Shown in pieces: positions 1 through 7,577 of a stretch of DNA of 8,622 bases (position 1 is its first letter; every line of letters starts with the position of its first letter). The stretch is from the NCBI GenBank assembly GCA_900321905.1, contig ONXZ01000034.1, positions 9,665 to 18,286 on the forward strand. Reading direction: 5' to 3'. The notes beneath the pieces were generated by a model. That model worked only from the letters and a program-made list of their open reading frames with translations. It was not told where the DNA came from and did no database searches. This DNA is from an uncultured Eubacteriales bacterium (GTDB taxonomy: Bacteria; Bacillota; Clostridia; Oscillospirales; Acutalibacteraceae). The position numbers were made by a program, and so were the translations under genes.

Positions 1-548
1 AACTGTCGGAGGGTTGCCCCGTGTTTTATAACAAAGACAGGTTTGTCCTCAGGAACAAAGGCTCGTTTTGGCTGAGCAAAACACCCGACAAAATGAGCAA
101 GGACTGGGGTTCCGCCTGCTACCGCATATGCTCATATGTGATACTTGCCGACAAAAGCACCGGCAAGGAGCTGGTTGTTTTCAACACTCACCTTGACCAT
201 GTCAGCGACGAGGCGCGCATTAACGGAATCAAGGTTGTGCTTGACAAAATAAAACAGTTCGGCGAGCTGCCGAGCATAATTATGGGCGACTTCAACGCCG
301 ACGAGAGCAGCTCCACCTACAAGGCGGCAACAGATATGTTCCTTGACGCTAAATATCAGACCGCAAACACGCAGAAAGGCTGCACTTATCAGGGCTTCGG
401 CAAGCAGCTTGAGCGTGAAAACATCAACTACTTTATGATTTCAAAAACGGGAATCAAGGTAAACGATTACAAAATAATTGATAAAACGTACGACGGCGTG
501 TACCCGAGCGACCATTTTTCAATAGCGACGGAAATTGAACTTGTCTGA
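1..548 (+). CDS. Endonuclease/exonuclease/phosphatase family hydrolase, 3' part (partial)
   Basis: This is the C-terminal part of a metal-dependent phosphoesterase of the DNase I-like (EEP) fold. The open frame (first full codon at 3) runs in from the left edge, and the residues before the GTG at 21 (LSEGCPV) already fit the family, so the true start lies outside the window and the GTG is an internal valine. Visible family motifs are FNTHLDH (about 180-200), with the active-site His; MGDFNAD (about 283-303), with the metal-binding Asp and Asn; and the terminal SDHF (about 509-520), with the catalytic Asp-His. About 180 residues are present, roughly the last two thirds of a typical 250-300 aa member. 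Family members cleave nucleic acids, phosphoinositides, sphingomyelin or small phosphodiesters, and the substrate cannot be read from this fragment. hypB follows after 34 nt on the same strand, so the two may share a transcript, although no functional link is obvious. Confidence 0.88.
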   Translation, partial: LSEGCPVFYNKDRFVLRNKGSFWLSKTPDKMSKDWGSACYRICSYVILADKSTGKELVVFNTHLDHVSDEARINGIKVVLDKIKQFGELPSIIMGDFNADESSSTYKAATDMFLDAKYQTANTQKGCTYQGFGKQLERENINYFMISKTGIKVNDYKIIDKTYDGVYPSDHFSIATEIELV

Positions 549-571
549 CGGCAGGTTGAATATATTTTAAC

Positions 572-577
572 AGGAGA
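572..577 (+). promoter_or_regulatory. Shine-Dalgarno site of hypB
   Basis: AGGAGA lies 5 nt before the ATG at 583. It fixes that ATG as the start of hypB. The 34-nt gap from the upstream stop shows no convincing promoter. Confidence 0.8.
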
Positions 578-582
578 ACACT

Positions 583-1251
583 ATGGCAGATTTTAAAGTT
601 ATTGAAATTAAAAAATCAGTTTTTGAAAACAACGACCGCGAGGCAGACAAACTTCGCGACGAACTCAAAAAGGACAAAACGTTCCTTCTCAACCTGATGT
701 CATCGCCGGGCAGCGGCAAAACCACAACGCTCAAGCAGACGATTGCCCGCCTGAAAGACGAGTACAAAATGGGTGTTATGGAGGCGGATATAGACAGCGA
801 TGTTGACGCCAAAACCATTGCGGACACAGGCGTGCAGTCAATCCAGTTGCACACAGGCGGTATGTGCCACCTTGACGCAGGTATGACAAAGCAGGGACTT
901 GATAACATTGACGCAGACGCATTTGATTTTATCGTGCTTGAAAATGTCGGCAACCTCGTTTGCCCTGCTGAATTTGACACGGGTGCAAGCAAAAACGCCA
1001 TGATTTTGTCCGTGCCTGAGGGCGACGACAAGCCTCTGAAATACCCGCTTATGTTTTCAATCTGTGACGCGGTTATCATCAATAAAATCGACACAAAATC
1101 CGTGTTTGACTTTGACGACGACGCAGTTATTGAGCGTATCAAAAAACTCAACCCTAAGGCTGAAATATTCTTTATTTCCGCAAAGACGGGCGAGGGTGTT
1201 GACGCGTGGTGCGACTGGCTCAGGGGTCAGATTAACGACTGGAACAAATAA
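583..1251 (+). CDS. hypB: Hydrogenase nickel incorporation GTPase HypB
   Basis: HypB is a cytoplasmic SIMIBI-class GTPase that, with HypA, delivers nickel to [NiFe]-hydrogenase (and to urease in some bacteria). The 222-aa protein shows the family motifs in order: P-loop SSPGSGKTT (40-48), the EADIDSDVDA segment (67-76), TGGMCHLDA (91-99), ENVGNLVCPAEFD (120-132) and the guanine-specificity motif NKID (167-170). The G-domain metal-site ligands known from E. coli HypB (a Cys-His pair plus a second Cys) are conserved as Cys95, His96 and Cys127. The N-terminal extension is short and lacks both the CxxCGC high-affinity nickel site of E. coli and the His-rich stretch of rhizobial HypB, so this form probably depends on HypA or another donor. 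No hypA or hydrogenase gene is visible: the upstream neighbour is an EEP hydrolase and the downstream side is a terminator. The family call is very secure, but the client enzyme is unknown. Confidence 0.96.
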   Translation: MADFKVIEIKKSVFENNDREADKLRDELKKDKTFLLNLMSSPGSGKTTTLKQTIARLKDEYKMGVMEADIDSDVDAKTIADTGVQSIQLHTGGMCHLDAGMTKQGLDNIDADAFDFIVLENVGNLVCPAEFDTGASKNAMILSVPEGDDKPLKYPLMFSICDAVIINKIDTKSVFDFDDDAVIERIKKLNPKAEIFFISAKTGEGVDAWCDWLRGQINDWNK

Positions 1252-1265
1252 TTCAGCAAAAGTTT

Positions 1266-1300
1266 ACGGCTGCTGTTCTTTGCGAACAGCAGCCGTTTTT
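1266..1300 (+). terminator. Rho-independent terminator after hypB, between convergent genes
   Basis: A perfect 13-bp stem (ACGGCTGCTGTTC at 1266-1278, GAACAGCAGCCGT at 1284-1296) closes a TTTGC loop and is followed by a run of five T (1296-1300, the first being the last stem base). It lies 14 nt after the hypB stop and is clearly oriented for the + strand. It also lies just beyond the 3' end of the leftward operon (last stop at 1304). On the - strand the stem is preceded by A5 and followed by AAACTTTT, so it may end that transcript too, less efficiently. Confidence 0.93.
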
Positions 1301-1303
1301 ATG

Positions 1304-1972
1304 TTAAAAATATTTTGCAAGTTTGGGAAAGCGGTTGTAAAACTCAATATGTTTTTCCATCTGCTTATCAAAAAACGCGATTATGTGACCGTTGCACAGC
1401 GTGATGACAAGCGTACCCCACGTTATGCCCACAAACTTGTGAAACAAAGTCAGCGTGAGAACAACGCTCAAAACGAGGTAAACGCCGTCGTTAGTGAGTT
1501 TTGTTTTGCGAAGGTCGGTGTGCTTTTCCTGAACTACGGTGCGCACAAAATAATCGTATGCACAGGGCGGAAGATACGTTTTGATGTAAAGCGCTACGCC
1601 GAGAGCCGTCAGCACCATACCGATGATAAAGAACACAATCCTCAGCCACAGCCGCGTAACGTCTAAAGGACTGAGCAGGTAAACAAATCCGTCAAGCACC
1701 GTGCCGTAAATCAGCGCGGTAGCAAACGACGACAGATAAATCAGCCTGAACTTGCCAACCACCGCTGACATAAGCAGCAGTATAATTGCCTGGAATATGT
1801 ATTCCGCCTGACCGTATGACAAAAAACTCACCTTTTCGCTGACGATATATGTCGGCGCAGCAATCATTGACAGACCGAGGTTTGCTTTAGCCATCATTGC
1901 AATTGCAAGCGGCAGAACTATTGTTGCCCAAATGTACGCCGCTTCGCGTGATAAGCGAAATTTTTTACTCAT
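1304..1972 (-). CDS. YczE/DUF6198-like integral membrane protein
   Basis: This 222-aa protein has about five hydrophobic segments (roughly residues 12-32, 52-70, 77-98, 106-128 and 162-182) and a charged C-terminal tail ending near FPKLAKYF. The N-terminal block with AKANLGLSMIAAP followed by YGQAEYIFQ resembles the YczE/YyaS/YitT group (DUF6198) common in Firmicutes. Members have no firmly established transport or enzymatic role, so no function is assigned. It is the last gene of the purine operon. Its ATG overlaps the end of hpt by 8 nt (ATGAGTAA), and a GGGAG Shine-Dalgarno site within hpt precedes it, so translation is probably coupled to Hpt. Being fixed to a purine-salvage operon is the only clue to its role. 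It could be a purine-related exporter or simply a co-expressed passenger. Confidence 0.75.
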   Translation of the reverse strand: MSKKFRLSREAAYIWATIVLPLAIAMMAKANLGLSMIAAPTYIVSEKVSFLSYGQAEYIFQAIILLLMSAVVGKFRLIYLSSFATALIYGTVLDGFVYLLSPLDVTRLWLRIVFFIIGMVLTALGVALYIKTYLPPCAYDYFVRTVVQEKHTDLRKTKLTNDGVYLVLSVVLTLTLFHKFVGITWGTLVITLCNGHIIAFFDKQMEKHIEFYNRFPKLAKYF

Positions 1973-2510
1973 AAATCTCCCTTTTCAGCGAGCCGATATA
2001 TGGCAGATTTCTATACTTCTGGTCGTAGTCAAGACCGTAGCCGACAACAAATTCGTCAGGCACGTCGCAGCCGACATAATCAGGCGTGAGGTCAACCACG
2101 CGGCGTGCAGGCTTGTCAAGCAGGGTGCAAATTGAAATTGAATTTGCATTGCGTGCTTCAAGCATTTTGCGCACATAGTTGAGCGTTCTACCCGAGTCGA
2201 GAATATCCTCAATCAGCAGCACGTCGTAGCCTTCAAGGTCAATGTCTATATCCTTGATAATCCTGACTGAGCCCGACGAGCGTGTGTTGCTGCCGTAACT
2301 TGACACTGCGAGAAAGTCGATTTTAAGCGGCAGGTCAATATGCCTTGAAAGGTCAGTCATAAAGTAGATTGAGCCTTTGAGAATACCCACAACAAGCAGG
2401 TTTTTGTCCTTAAAATCCTTTGTAATCTGTGCGCCGAGACGGGCGTTAATTTCTCTTAAATCAGCCTCAGATACAAGTACCTCGCTGATGTCGTTATTAA
2501 GTGATTTCAT
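1965..2510 (-). CDS. hpt: Hypoxanthine(-guanine) phosphoribosyltransferase
   Basis: This cytoplasmic type I phosphoribosyltransferase converts hypoxanthine or guanine plus PRPP into IMP or GMP. The 181-aa length is normal for bacterial HPRT. Visible motifs are VVGILKGS (40-47), the flexible-loop region SSYGSNTRSSG (70-80), the PRPP-binding loop DVLLIEDILDSGRTL (96-110) with its two acidic residues, the purine-contacting LLDKP (130-134), and the C-terminal FVVGYGLDY (154-162). The ATG at 2510 is preceded by GAGGAGA, which lies inside the last codons of the upstream permease gene; the two genes are separated by only 3 nt. The stop overlaps the downstream membrane-protein start by 8 nt. Its place right after an ABC importer and in one operon with xpt indicates that the imported substrate feeds purine salvage. 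HPRT can also act in tRNA modification complexes elsewhere, but no such partner is here. Confidence 0.95.
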   Translation of the reverse strand: MKSLNNDISEVLVSEADLREINARLGAQITKDFKDKNLLVVGILKGSIYFMTDLSRHIDLPLKIDFLAVSSYGSNTRSSGSVRIIKDIDIDLEGYDVLLIEDILDSGRTLNYVRKMLEARNANSISICTLLDKPARRVVDLTPDYVGCDVPDEFVVGYGLDYDQKYRNLPYIGSLKREIYE

Positions 2511-2513
2511 ATA

Positions 2514-3515
2514 TTATCTCTCCTCGCGGAAGTAAGACAGTCCGAGTGATGCAGGCGGCTGATTTTCCTTTTTCTTACGTGCTGAAACCGCAACAAGCAC
2601 GATGATTGTTACGATATACGGCAACATTTTAAACAGTTCGAGTTGGCGCAGAGTTGTGCCGGGTACAAACAGATAAACGATGTAAAGTCCGCCAAACAAA
2701 ATTGATGCGAAAATACCGAGGTTCGGACGCCAGATTGCGAAGATAACGAGCGCGATTGCAAGCCAGCCACGGTCGCCAAAACCGTCGTTTGACCAAACGC
2801 CGTTAGCGTAATCCATTACATAGTAAAGTCCGCCAAGACCTGCGATTACAGAACCAATGCAGGTTGCAAGGTACTTTGATTTTGTAACGCTGATACCTGC
2901 CGCGTCCGCAGTTGCAGGGTTTTCGCCGACTGCGCGAAGGTGCAGACCGCCCCTTGTCCTGTTAAGGAAGAAACCGCAGATAATCGCGATAATAATTGCA
3001 ACATAGGCGAGGAAACCGTAAGACAAAAACATCTTGCCAAACCAGCCGAGGTTTGCTGCAAACGGTAGTTTTGCGGAATAAAACGCGCTTGTTCTTGTAA
3101 GAATTACGGACGGCACGTCAGCCTTGACAAGTTTGATAAGTTGACCGCCGAAGAAGTTGCCGAAACCTACGCCAAAAGTAGTGAGCGCAAGACCTGTAAC
3201 GTTTTGGTTTGCACGCAGCGTAACGGTGAGGAAGCAGTAAATCAAACCTGCGATAAGCGAGCCGATTATTGTGCATAAAAGCGGAATGATAATTGCAAGA
3301 AAACCGTTAAGCGGCTGGTCGGCAGGGATTTTGCTCTCATAGATGAACGCGCCGATAACGCCGCTCATACCGCCAATGTACATAATACCGGGGATACCGA
3401 GGTTGAGGTTACCCGACTTCTCAGTCATAATTTCGCCTGTTGCGCCGTAGAGAATCGGAATGCCCTGCATAACTGCACGGGGGAACAGTGATACTAATGT
3501 GCTAAAAAATGCCAT
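2514..3515 (-). CDS. BMP-type purine/nucleoside ABC transporter permease, second subunit (NupQ/YufQ-like)
   Basis: This 333-aa polytopic inner-membrane permease belongs to the branched-chain-permease superfamily (BPD_transp_2). Recognisable features are the N-terminal GATGEIMTEKSGNLNLGIP (residues 24-42), a family hallmark; LRANQNVTGLALTTFG in the central membrane region; and the cytoplasmic coupling loop LRAVGENPATADAAGI, which contacts the ATPase. Length and motifs fit the shorter of the two permeases in B. subtilis NupOPQ-type guanosine importers. The ATG at 3515 lies 1 nt after the stop of the first permease, with AGGAGG at 3525-3530 inside the upstream gene, so the two permeases should be made in equal amounts and form the heterodimeric channel. 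The 3' end carries the Shine-Dalgarno site of hpt. Confidence 0.93.
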   Translation of the reverse strand: MAFFSTLVSLFPRAVMQGIPILYGATGEIMTEKSGNLNLGIPGIMYIGGMSGVIGAFIYESKIPADQPLNGFLAIIIPLLCTIIGSLIAGLIYCFLTVTLRANQNVTGLALTTFGVGFGNFFGGQLIKLVKADVPSVILTRTSAFYSAKLPFAANLGWFGKMFLSYGFLAYVAIIIAIICGFFLNRTRGGLHLRAVGENPATADAAGISVTKSKYLATCIGSVIAGLGGLYYVMDYANGVWSNDGFGDRGWLAIALVIFAIWRPNLGIFASILFGGLYIVYLFVPGTTLRQLELFKMLPYIVTIIVLVAVSARKKKENQPPASLGLSYFREER

Positions 3516-3516
3516 A

Positions 3517-4629
3517 TTATTCGCCCTCCTTGCCGTGCTTATTAAACTTGATTTCGTAGTTTACAAAGAATTCGCAGCCGATGATAAAGAACAGGATGAT
3601 ACCTGTAAGAATCTCGGAGAACGATTCGTCAAGACCGAAGTCTGTTGAAATCTGCTTTGAACCGAGTTGCAAAAATGCAAGCAGGAATGATGTAAGAATC
3701 ATTACAATCGGGTCGAACTTTGCAAGCCATGATACCATAATAGCGGTGAAACCTCTGCCACCTGCGGTATCTGTGTTGATTGTCTGGCTTGTGCCACTGA
3801 CAAGCAGGAAACCTGCAACGCCGCACATTGCGCCTGACAGGAGCATAGTTCTGATGATAACTTTTTTAACGTTAAGACCGATGTAGCGGGCAGTATTTTG
3901 CGACTCGCCCACAACGGAGATTTCATATCCGTGCTTGCTGAACCTGAGATAAACATACATAAATATTGTCAGAGCAAGCACTACAAGAATGTTAAACAGA
4001 TATTTTTGGTTTGCGATTACAGGGAGCCAACCCGCCTGTGTTGACGGATTGATAACGCCGATTGAGCCTGAGCCTTTCGGGTTTTCCCACACACGGGAGA
4101 AATACGCAACAAGTTGAATACCGACATAGTTCATCATAAGGGTAAACAGCGTTTCGTTAGTATCAAGAGTTGCCTTGAAAACGGCCGGGATGAGCGCCCA
4201 GATTGCACCGGCAAGGATACTTGCGATAATCATTGTGATGATAAGCACGCCGTTTGGAAGCGAACTTCCGAAAAGTATCATACACGCCGCCGAAGCAAGT
4301 CCGCCGATAAGCACCTGACCTTCTGCGCCGATGTTCCAGAATCGCATTTTAAACGCAGGGGTAACCGCAAGCGAAACGCAAAGCAGCATTGCAAGTTCCT
4401 GAAGTAAGTTCCATATACGTCTTGACGTGCCAAACGCACCGTCAAGCATTGTGGCGTATACACTAATCGGGTTTTCGCCTGAGAGCGCCATAGTTACGAT
4501 AGCGCATACTATCAGCGCCGCAACAACTGCGCCAAGGCGAATGAGAGTTGCGTTGAGTTTTGGCATACCCTCGCGCTTTGCTATGTGAAACAGCGGCTCA
4601 CGCTTTTTTGCGTTTGTTTTACTGCTCAT
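3517..4629 (-). CDS. BMP-type purine/nucleoside ABC transporter permease, first subunit (NupP/YufP-like)
   Basis: This is a polytopic permease of about 370 aa, the longer partner of the pair. It has a basic cytoplasmic N-terminus, the family block MRFWNIGAEGQVLIGG, the segment NETLFTLMMNYV, and the coupling loop SVVGESQNTARYIGLNVKK. An upstream in-frame TTG at 4653 would add eight residues, but the start chosen here is the ATG at 4629, because the G-rich Shine-Dalgarno site (AAAGGGGGG, 4638-4646) lies 8 nt before it, inside the possible extension. This start gives an 11-nt overlap with the ATPase stop (ATGAGCAGTAA), typical of coupled subunits. The protein ends with a charged, Gly-Lys-Glu-rich tail. 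With its neighbours it forms the membrane channel of the importer; specificity for purine compounds is inferred from the family and the flanking PRTase genes. Confidence 0.93.
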   Translation of the reverse strand: MSSKTNAKKREPLFHIAKREGMPKLNATLIRLGAVVAALIVCAIVTMALSGENPISVYATMLDGAFGTSRRIWNLLQELAMLLCVSLAVTPAFKMRFWNIGAEGQVLIGGLASAACMILFGSSLPNGVLIITMIIASILAGAIWALIPAVFKATLDTNETLFTLMMNYVGIQLVAYFSRVWENPKGSGSIGVINPSTQAGWLPVIANQKYLFNILVVLALTIFMYVYLRFSKHGYEISVVGESQNTARYIGLNVKKVIIRTMLLSGAMCGVAGFLLVSGTSQTINTDTAGGRGFTAIMVSWLAKFDPIVMILTSFLLAFLQLGSKQISTDFGLDESFSEILTGIILFFIIGCEFFVNYEIKFNKHGKEGE

Positions 4630-6172
4630 TTTCAGCGCCCCCCTTTCCGTCAATGCTCTTGGTCATAAGCAGACCGAGTTCCTCTTTCTTTGCGGTTTTG
4701 CCGTCAACAATGCCTGTGATGTTGCCCGAGTTGATAACCATAATGCGGTCGCAAAGGGCAATAAGCACGTCAAGGTCCTCGCCTACAAAGATAATCGAAA
4801 CACCCTCCTCCTTCTGCTTGTTGAGGAGGTTATAAATCATATAAGATGAGTTGATGTCAAGACCGCGCACGGGATATGCAACCATAAGCACACGCGGCTC
4901 AAGCGCAATTTCCCTGCCGACAAGCACCTTTTGCACGTTACCGCCCGACAGACGACGAACAGGTGTGCTGGTGCTTGGGGTTACGACCTCAAGTTCTTCA
5001 ATAATATCTTCGGCAAGTTTCTTCGGCTTTTTTCTGTCAAGGAACTCGCCCTTGTTGTTTTTGTAAGAACGCAGCATCATATTGTCGGTGATGTCCATAT
5101 TGCCGACAAGACCCATACCGAGTCTGTCCTCAGGTACGAACGACATTGCAACGCCGAGCCTGCGGATTTCACGCGGTGATTTGCCGACAAGCTGCTGTTC
5201 AACTTCGTCGTGGTCGGTGAAAAGGATACTTGAGCCTTTTTCACACTTCTGCAAGCCTGCGATTGATTCAAGCAGTTCTTTCTGTCCTGAGCCTGAAATA
5301 CCTGCGATACCCAGAATTTCGCCGCTGTGAACGGTGAAACTGATGTCCGTGAGCGCGTTTGAGCCGTCGCGGTTTTTGACATTAAGCCTTTTAACCACCA
5401 GGCGCGGTTCAGGGTCTTTAGGGTCTTTGCGTTCAATGTTAAGGTCAACCTTTTCGCCCACCATCATCTCTGTAAGCGAAGCCTCGGTTGCGTCCTTTGT
5501 CAGCACTGTGCCAACGTTTTCGCCCTTACGCAGAGTAGCAACTCTGTCGGAAATTGCAAGCACTTCGTGCAGTTTGTGAGTTATTATGATAATTGACTTG
5601 TCGTCCGCTTTCATATTGCGAAGCACGTCAAATAATTTGCTTGTTTCCTGCGGTGTAAGTACAGCGGTAGGCTCGTCAAGAATAAGAATGTCCGCACCTC
5701 TGTAAAGCACCTTGATAATCTCAACTGTCTGTTTTTCAGATACAGACATTTCGTAAACTTTTTTGTCAAGGTCAATCACAAAACCGTACTGGTCGGTGAT
5801 TTTTTTAATGTCCTGCTTGGCTTTTTTCATATTGAATTTTTTGCCGTCCTCAATGCCAAGCACAATATTTTCTGCGGCAGAAAAGATGTCAACCAACTTG
5901 AAGTGCTGGTGAATCATACCGATGCGATACTTAAACGCATCTTTGGGGGAAGCGATTACGGCTTCCTTACCGTCTACATAAATCTTACCTTCATCGGGGA
6001 AATAGATACCCGACACCATATTCATAAGGGTAGTTTTACCGCTGCCGTTTTCACCGAGAATCGACAGAATTTCGCCCTTATATACTTTTAAGTCAACGTT
6101 TTTGTTAGCAACTACCTTTGTGCCGAAAGCCTTGGTAATGCCTTTTAATTCGAGTGCAATTTTTTCGCTCAT
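4619..6172 (-). CDS. ABC transporter ATP-binding protein, double nucleotide-binding domain (NupO/YufO-like)
   Basis: This 517-aa cytoplasmic ATPase has two fused ABC domains, as in RbsA/NupO proteins, and powers the BMP-type importer. Domain 1 has Walker A GENGSGKT (40-47), Q-loop HQH (88-90), signature SVSEKQ (143-148), Walker B DILILDE (161-167) and H-loop His199. The signature varies from the usual SVGEQQ-like form of the family. Domain 2 starts near 258 and has a degenerate Walker A, GISGSGQK (291-298), with Gln at the usual Lys position, a good LSGGN signature (408-412), and a Walker B region VLMVAYP (428-434) in which the acidic Asp-Glu pair is Ala-Tyr. Degeneration of the second site is normal for the RbsA/NupO group, where it usually reads AAQP; the Tyr here is a further variation. 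One hydrolytic site per protein is therefore expected. GGAGGAGA directly before the ATG at 6172 supports the start. The 3' end overlaps the first permease by 11 nt. Confidence 0.95.
   Translation of the reverse strand: MSEKIALELKGITKAFGTKVVANKNVDLKVYKGEILSILGENGSGKTTLMNMVSGIYFPDEGKIYVDGKEAVIASPKDAFKYRIGMIHQHFKLVDIFSAAENIVLGIEDGKKFNMKKAKQDIKKITDQYGFVIDLDKKVYEMSVSEKQTVEIIKVLYRGADILILDEPTAVLTPQETSKLFDVLRNMKADDKSIIIITHKLHEVLAISDRVATLRKGENVGTVLTKDATEASLTEMMVGEKVDLNIERKDPKDPEPRLVVKRLNVKNRDGSNALTDISFTVHSGEILGIAGISGSGQKELLESIAGLQKCEKGSSILFTDHDEVEQQLVGKSPREIRRLGVAMSFVPEDRLGMGLVGNMDITDNMMLRSYKNNKGEFLDRKKPKKLAEDIIEELEVVTPSTSTPVRRLSGGNVQKVLVGREIALEPRVLMVAYPVRGLDINSSYMIYNLLNKQKEEGVSIIFVGEDLDVLIALCDRIMVINSGNITGIVDGKTAKKEELGLLMTKSIDGKGGAENEQ
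4638..4646 (-). promoter_or_regulatory. Shine-Dalgarno site deciding the first permease start
   Basis: On the - strand AAAGGGGGG is followed by an 8-nt spacer and the ATG at 4629. It lies inside the 3' end of the ATPase gene and downstream of the alternative TTG (4653), which argues for the ATG. Confidence 0.7.
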
Positions 6173-6219
6173 ATTCTCCTCCGCGGATAAAATGGTAAAC
6201 GCACATAATAGTGATTACA

Positions 6220-6246
6220 GCCGTGACTGCAAAACGCAGCCACGGC
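6220..6246 (-). other. Intercistronic hairpin between lipoprotein and ATPase genes
   Basis: In the 97-nt gap between the BMP lipoprotein stop (6270) and the ATPase start (6172), an 11-bp stem (6220-6230 with 6236-6246, one G-U pair on the - strand transcript) closes a 5-nt loop. No T-run follows it on the - strand (TGTAATCACTATTATG), so it is not a canonical rho-independent terminator. Stem-loops after binding-protein genes are known in other ABC operons to stabilise the upstream mRNA or attenuate the downstream genes, giving excess binding protein over membrane subunits. That role is inferred here. Confidence 0.7.
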
Positions 6247-6269
6247 CATTTTATGAGATTGTATAATTG

Positions 6270-7541
6270 TTAGAACTTTGTGTTAAGAAGTGTGATACCA
6301 TCGATGTTGATATCGAAGTAAGGCGCTGATCTGAATTCAGACTCGCTGAATGCGCCGTCCTTAACAACCTCTGTGTCACCTGCAAACGCCTCATCAGTGT
6401 CAACGTCAGCCTGATAACCTGTGAGAACACCGTTCTTGTCAACGGTAGCCTTTGCGTTGAGTTGCTTTTTAGCGTCAACTGTTACAGTGAAGTTCTTTGT
6501 ATCAAATACTTTGATTGAGCCGTCCTCAAGACCTTTCTTAACCTCGTCAAGTTTAGCCTGAGTATCTTTAGCGGCAGCCTTTTCGTTAACTTCTGTAAGT
6601 TCAACAGAACCTGTCTGAATTGTGCCTGTCCAGTCAGCCTCAATCTCTTTATTGTTCTGTACGCAATCAATGATGTGCTCAAAGTAAGGAGCCCAGTTGA
6701 TTCTTGAAGATACGATAAATGTGTTAGGGCAAGCCTTAACAGTTGAACCGTTGTATGAAACGTCAGGAATACCTGCGTTTTCACAAGCGGTAGGTGCGCC
6801 CATTGAGTCAGCGTGCTGTGAAATGAGGTCTGCGCCTGCATTGATGAGAGCCTGTGCGGCTTCCTTCTCAGCAGTTTCATCATACCATGAACCTGTGAAC
6901 TGAACGTCCATAACAACGTCAGGGCAAACGCTCTTTGCACCAAGATAGAATGCAGTGTAACCGCTGATAACCTCTGCATAAGTGAAAGCACCAACATAAC
7001 CCATCTTCGGAACGTCGCCCTTAAGCTTGCCTGCAGCCTTAATCTCGTTGAGCTTGAGACCTGCAGCAACACCTGCAAGATATCTGCCCTCGTAGATTGA
7101 AGCGAAAGCGTTGTGATAGTTGGCAAGTTTTTCAGTGTGAGCCTTTGTGCCTGTAGCGTGGCAGAACTCAACGTCTGTAAACTCTTTTGCTGCCTTAATC
7201 ATATAGTCCTCGTGGCCAAATGAGTCTGCAAATACAACGTTGCAACCCTGGTCAACAAGGTCGGCTGCTGCTTCGTAGCATTCGTTGCCCTCAGGAACGT
7301 TTGTCTTGAGAACATACTCTACGCCTGCTTTTTCGCATGCTTCTTTTGCTGCGTTGATGAAGTTGAGGTCATAAGTTGAGTTTTCATCATGAAGGAAGAT
7401 GAAGCCCATTTTAACACTTGAGTCCTCTTTCTTTTCTGTGTCACCGCCGTTGTCAGCAGACTTTGAGCAAGCAGCGAATACGCCGACTACTGCAAGAATG
7501 ACTGCAACGAGAGCAGCAACAATTTTCTTTGAGTTTTTCAT
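6270..7541 (-). CDS. BMP-family ABC transporter substrate-binding lipoprotein
   Basis: This 423-aa extracytoplasmic receptor of the importer belongs to the BMP/PnrA (basic membrane protein) family of type I periplasmic-binding folds. The ATG at 7541 was chosen because GGAGGG (7549-7554) precedes it by 7 nt; an upstream in-frame TTG at 7556 overlaps that site. Residues 1-25 form a lipoprotein signal: KNSKK, a hydrophobic core, then FAAC with Cys25 as the lipidation site, followed by an Asp/Glu/Ser/Gly-rich linker. The mature part shows VKMGFIFLHDENSTYDLNF at the first beta-alpha unit, MGYVGAFTYAEVISGY, and GSWYDETAEKEAAQALINAGADLISQHADS, a block I associate from memory with a BMP subgroup found near purine-catabolism genes. 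The C-terminal part ends with EFRSAPYFDINIDGIT, typical of clostridial members. Known BMP proteins bind purine nucleosides (PnrA). Given xpt and hpt on either side, the ligand here is a purine nucleoside or free purine base. It is separated from the ATPase gene by a hairpin. Confidence 0.93.
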   Translation of the reverse strand: MKNSKKIVAALVAVILAVVGVFAACSKSADNGGDTEKKEDSSVKMGFIFLHDENSTYDLNFINAAKEACEKAGVEYVLKTNVPEGNECYEAAADLVDQGCNVVFADSFGHEDYMIKAAKEFTDVEFCHATGTKAHTEKLANYHNAFASIYEGRYLAGVAAGLKLNEIKAAGKLKGDVPKMGYVGAFTYAEVISGYTAFYLGAKSVCPDVVMDVQFTGSWYDETAEKEAAQALINAGADLISQHADSMGAPTACENAGIPDVSYNGSTVKACPNTFIVSSRINWAPYFEHIIDCVQNNKEIEADWTGTIQTGSVELTEVNEKAAAKDTQAKLDEVKKGLEDGSIKVFDTKNFTVTVDAKKQLNAKATVDKNGVLTGYQADVDTDEAFAGDTEVVKDGAFSESEFRSAPYFDINIDGITLLNTKF

Positions 7542-7548
7542 ACGTTTT

Positions 7549-7554
7549 CCCTCC
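7549..7554 (-). promoter_or_regulatory. Shine-Dalgarno site deciding the lipoprotein start
   Basis: GGAGGG on the - strand lies 7 nt before the ATG at 7541. The alternative TTG start (7554-7556) abuts this site and has no Shine-Dalgarno site of its own. Confidence 0.75.
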
Positions 7555-7577
7555 AAAAATTATTTATTGGTTTGTGT

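Noticed and set aside
567..1151. Long open frame antisense to hypB (194 codons)
   Set aside because: It lies wholly opposite a well-supported hypB; its Ser/Leu-rich composition is what the antisense of this codon usage gives, with no recognisable domain.
1064..1666. 200-codon + strand open frame across hypB end and terminator
   Set aside because: It overlaps hypB out of frame, runs through the strong terminator and continues antisense to the membrane-protein gene; no coding character.
6482..7171. 229-codon - strand frame inside the lipoprotein gene
   Set aside because: Shifted frame of a real gene on the same strand, with low-complexity Leu/Ser/Thr/Arg composition.
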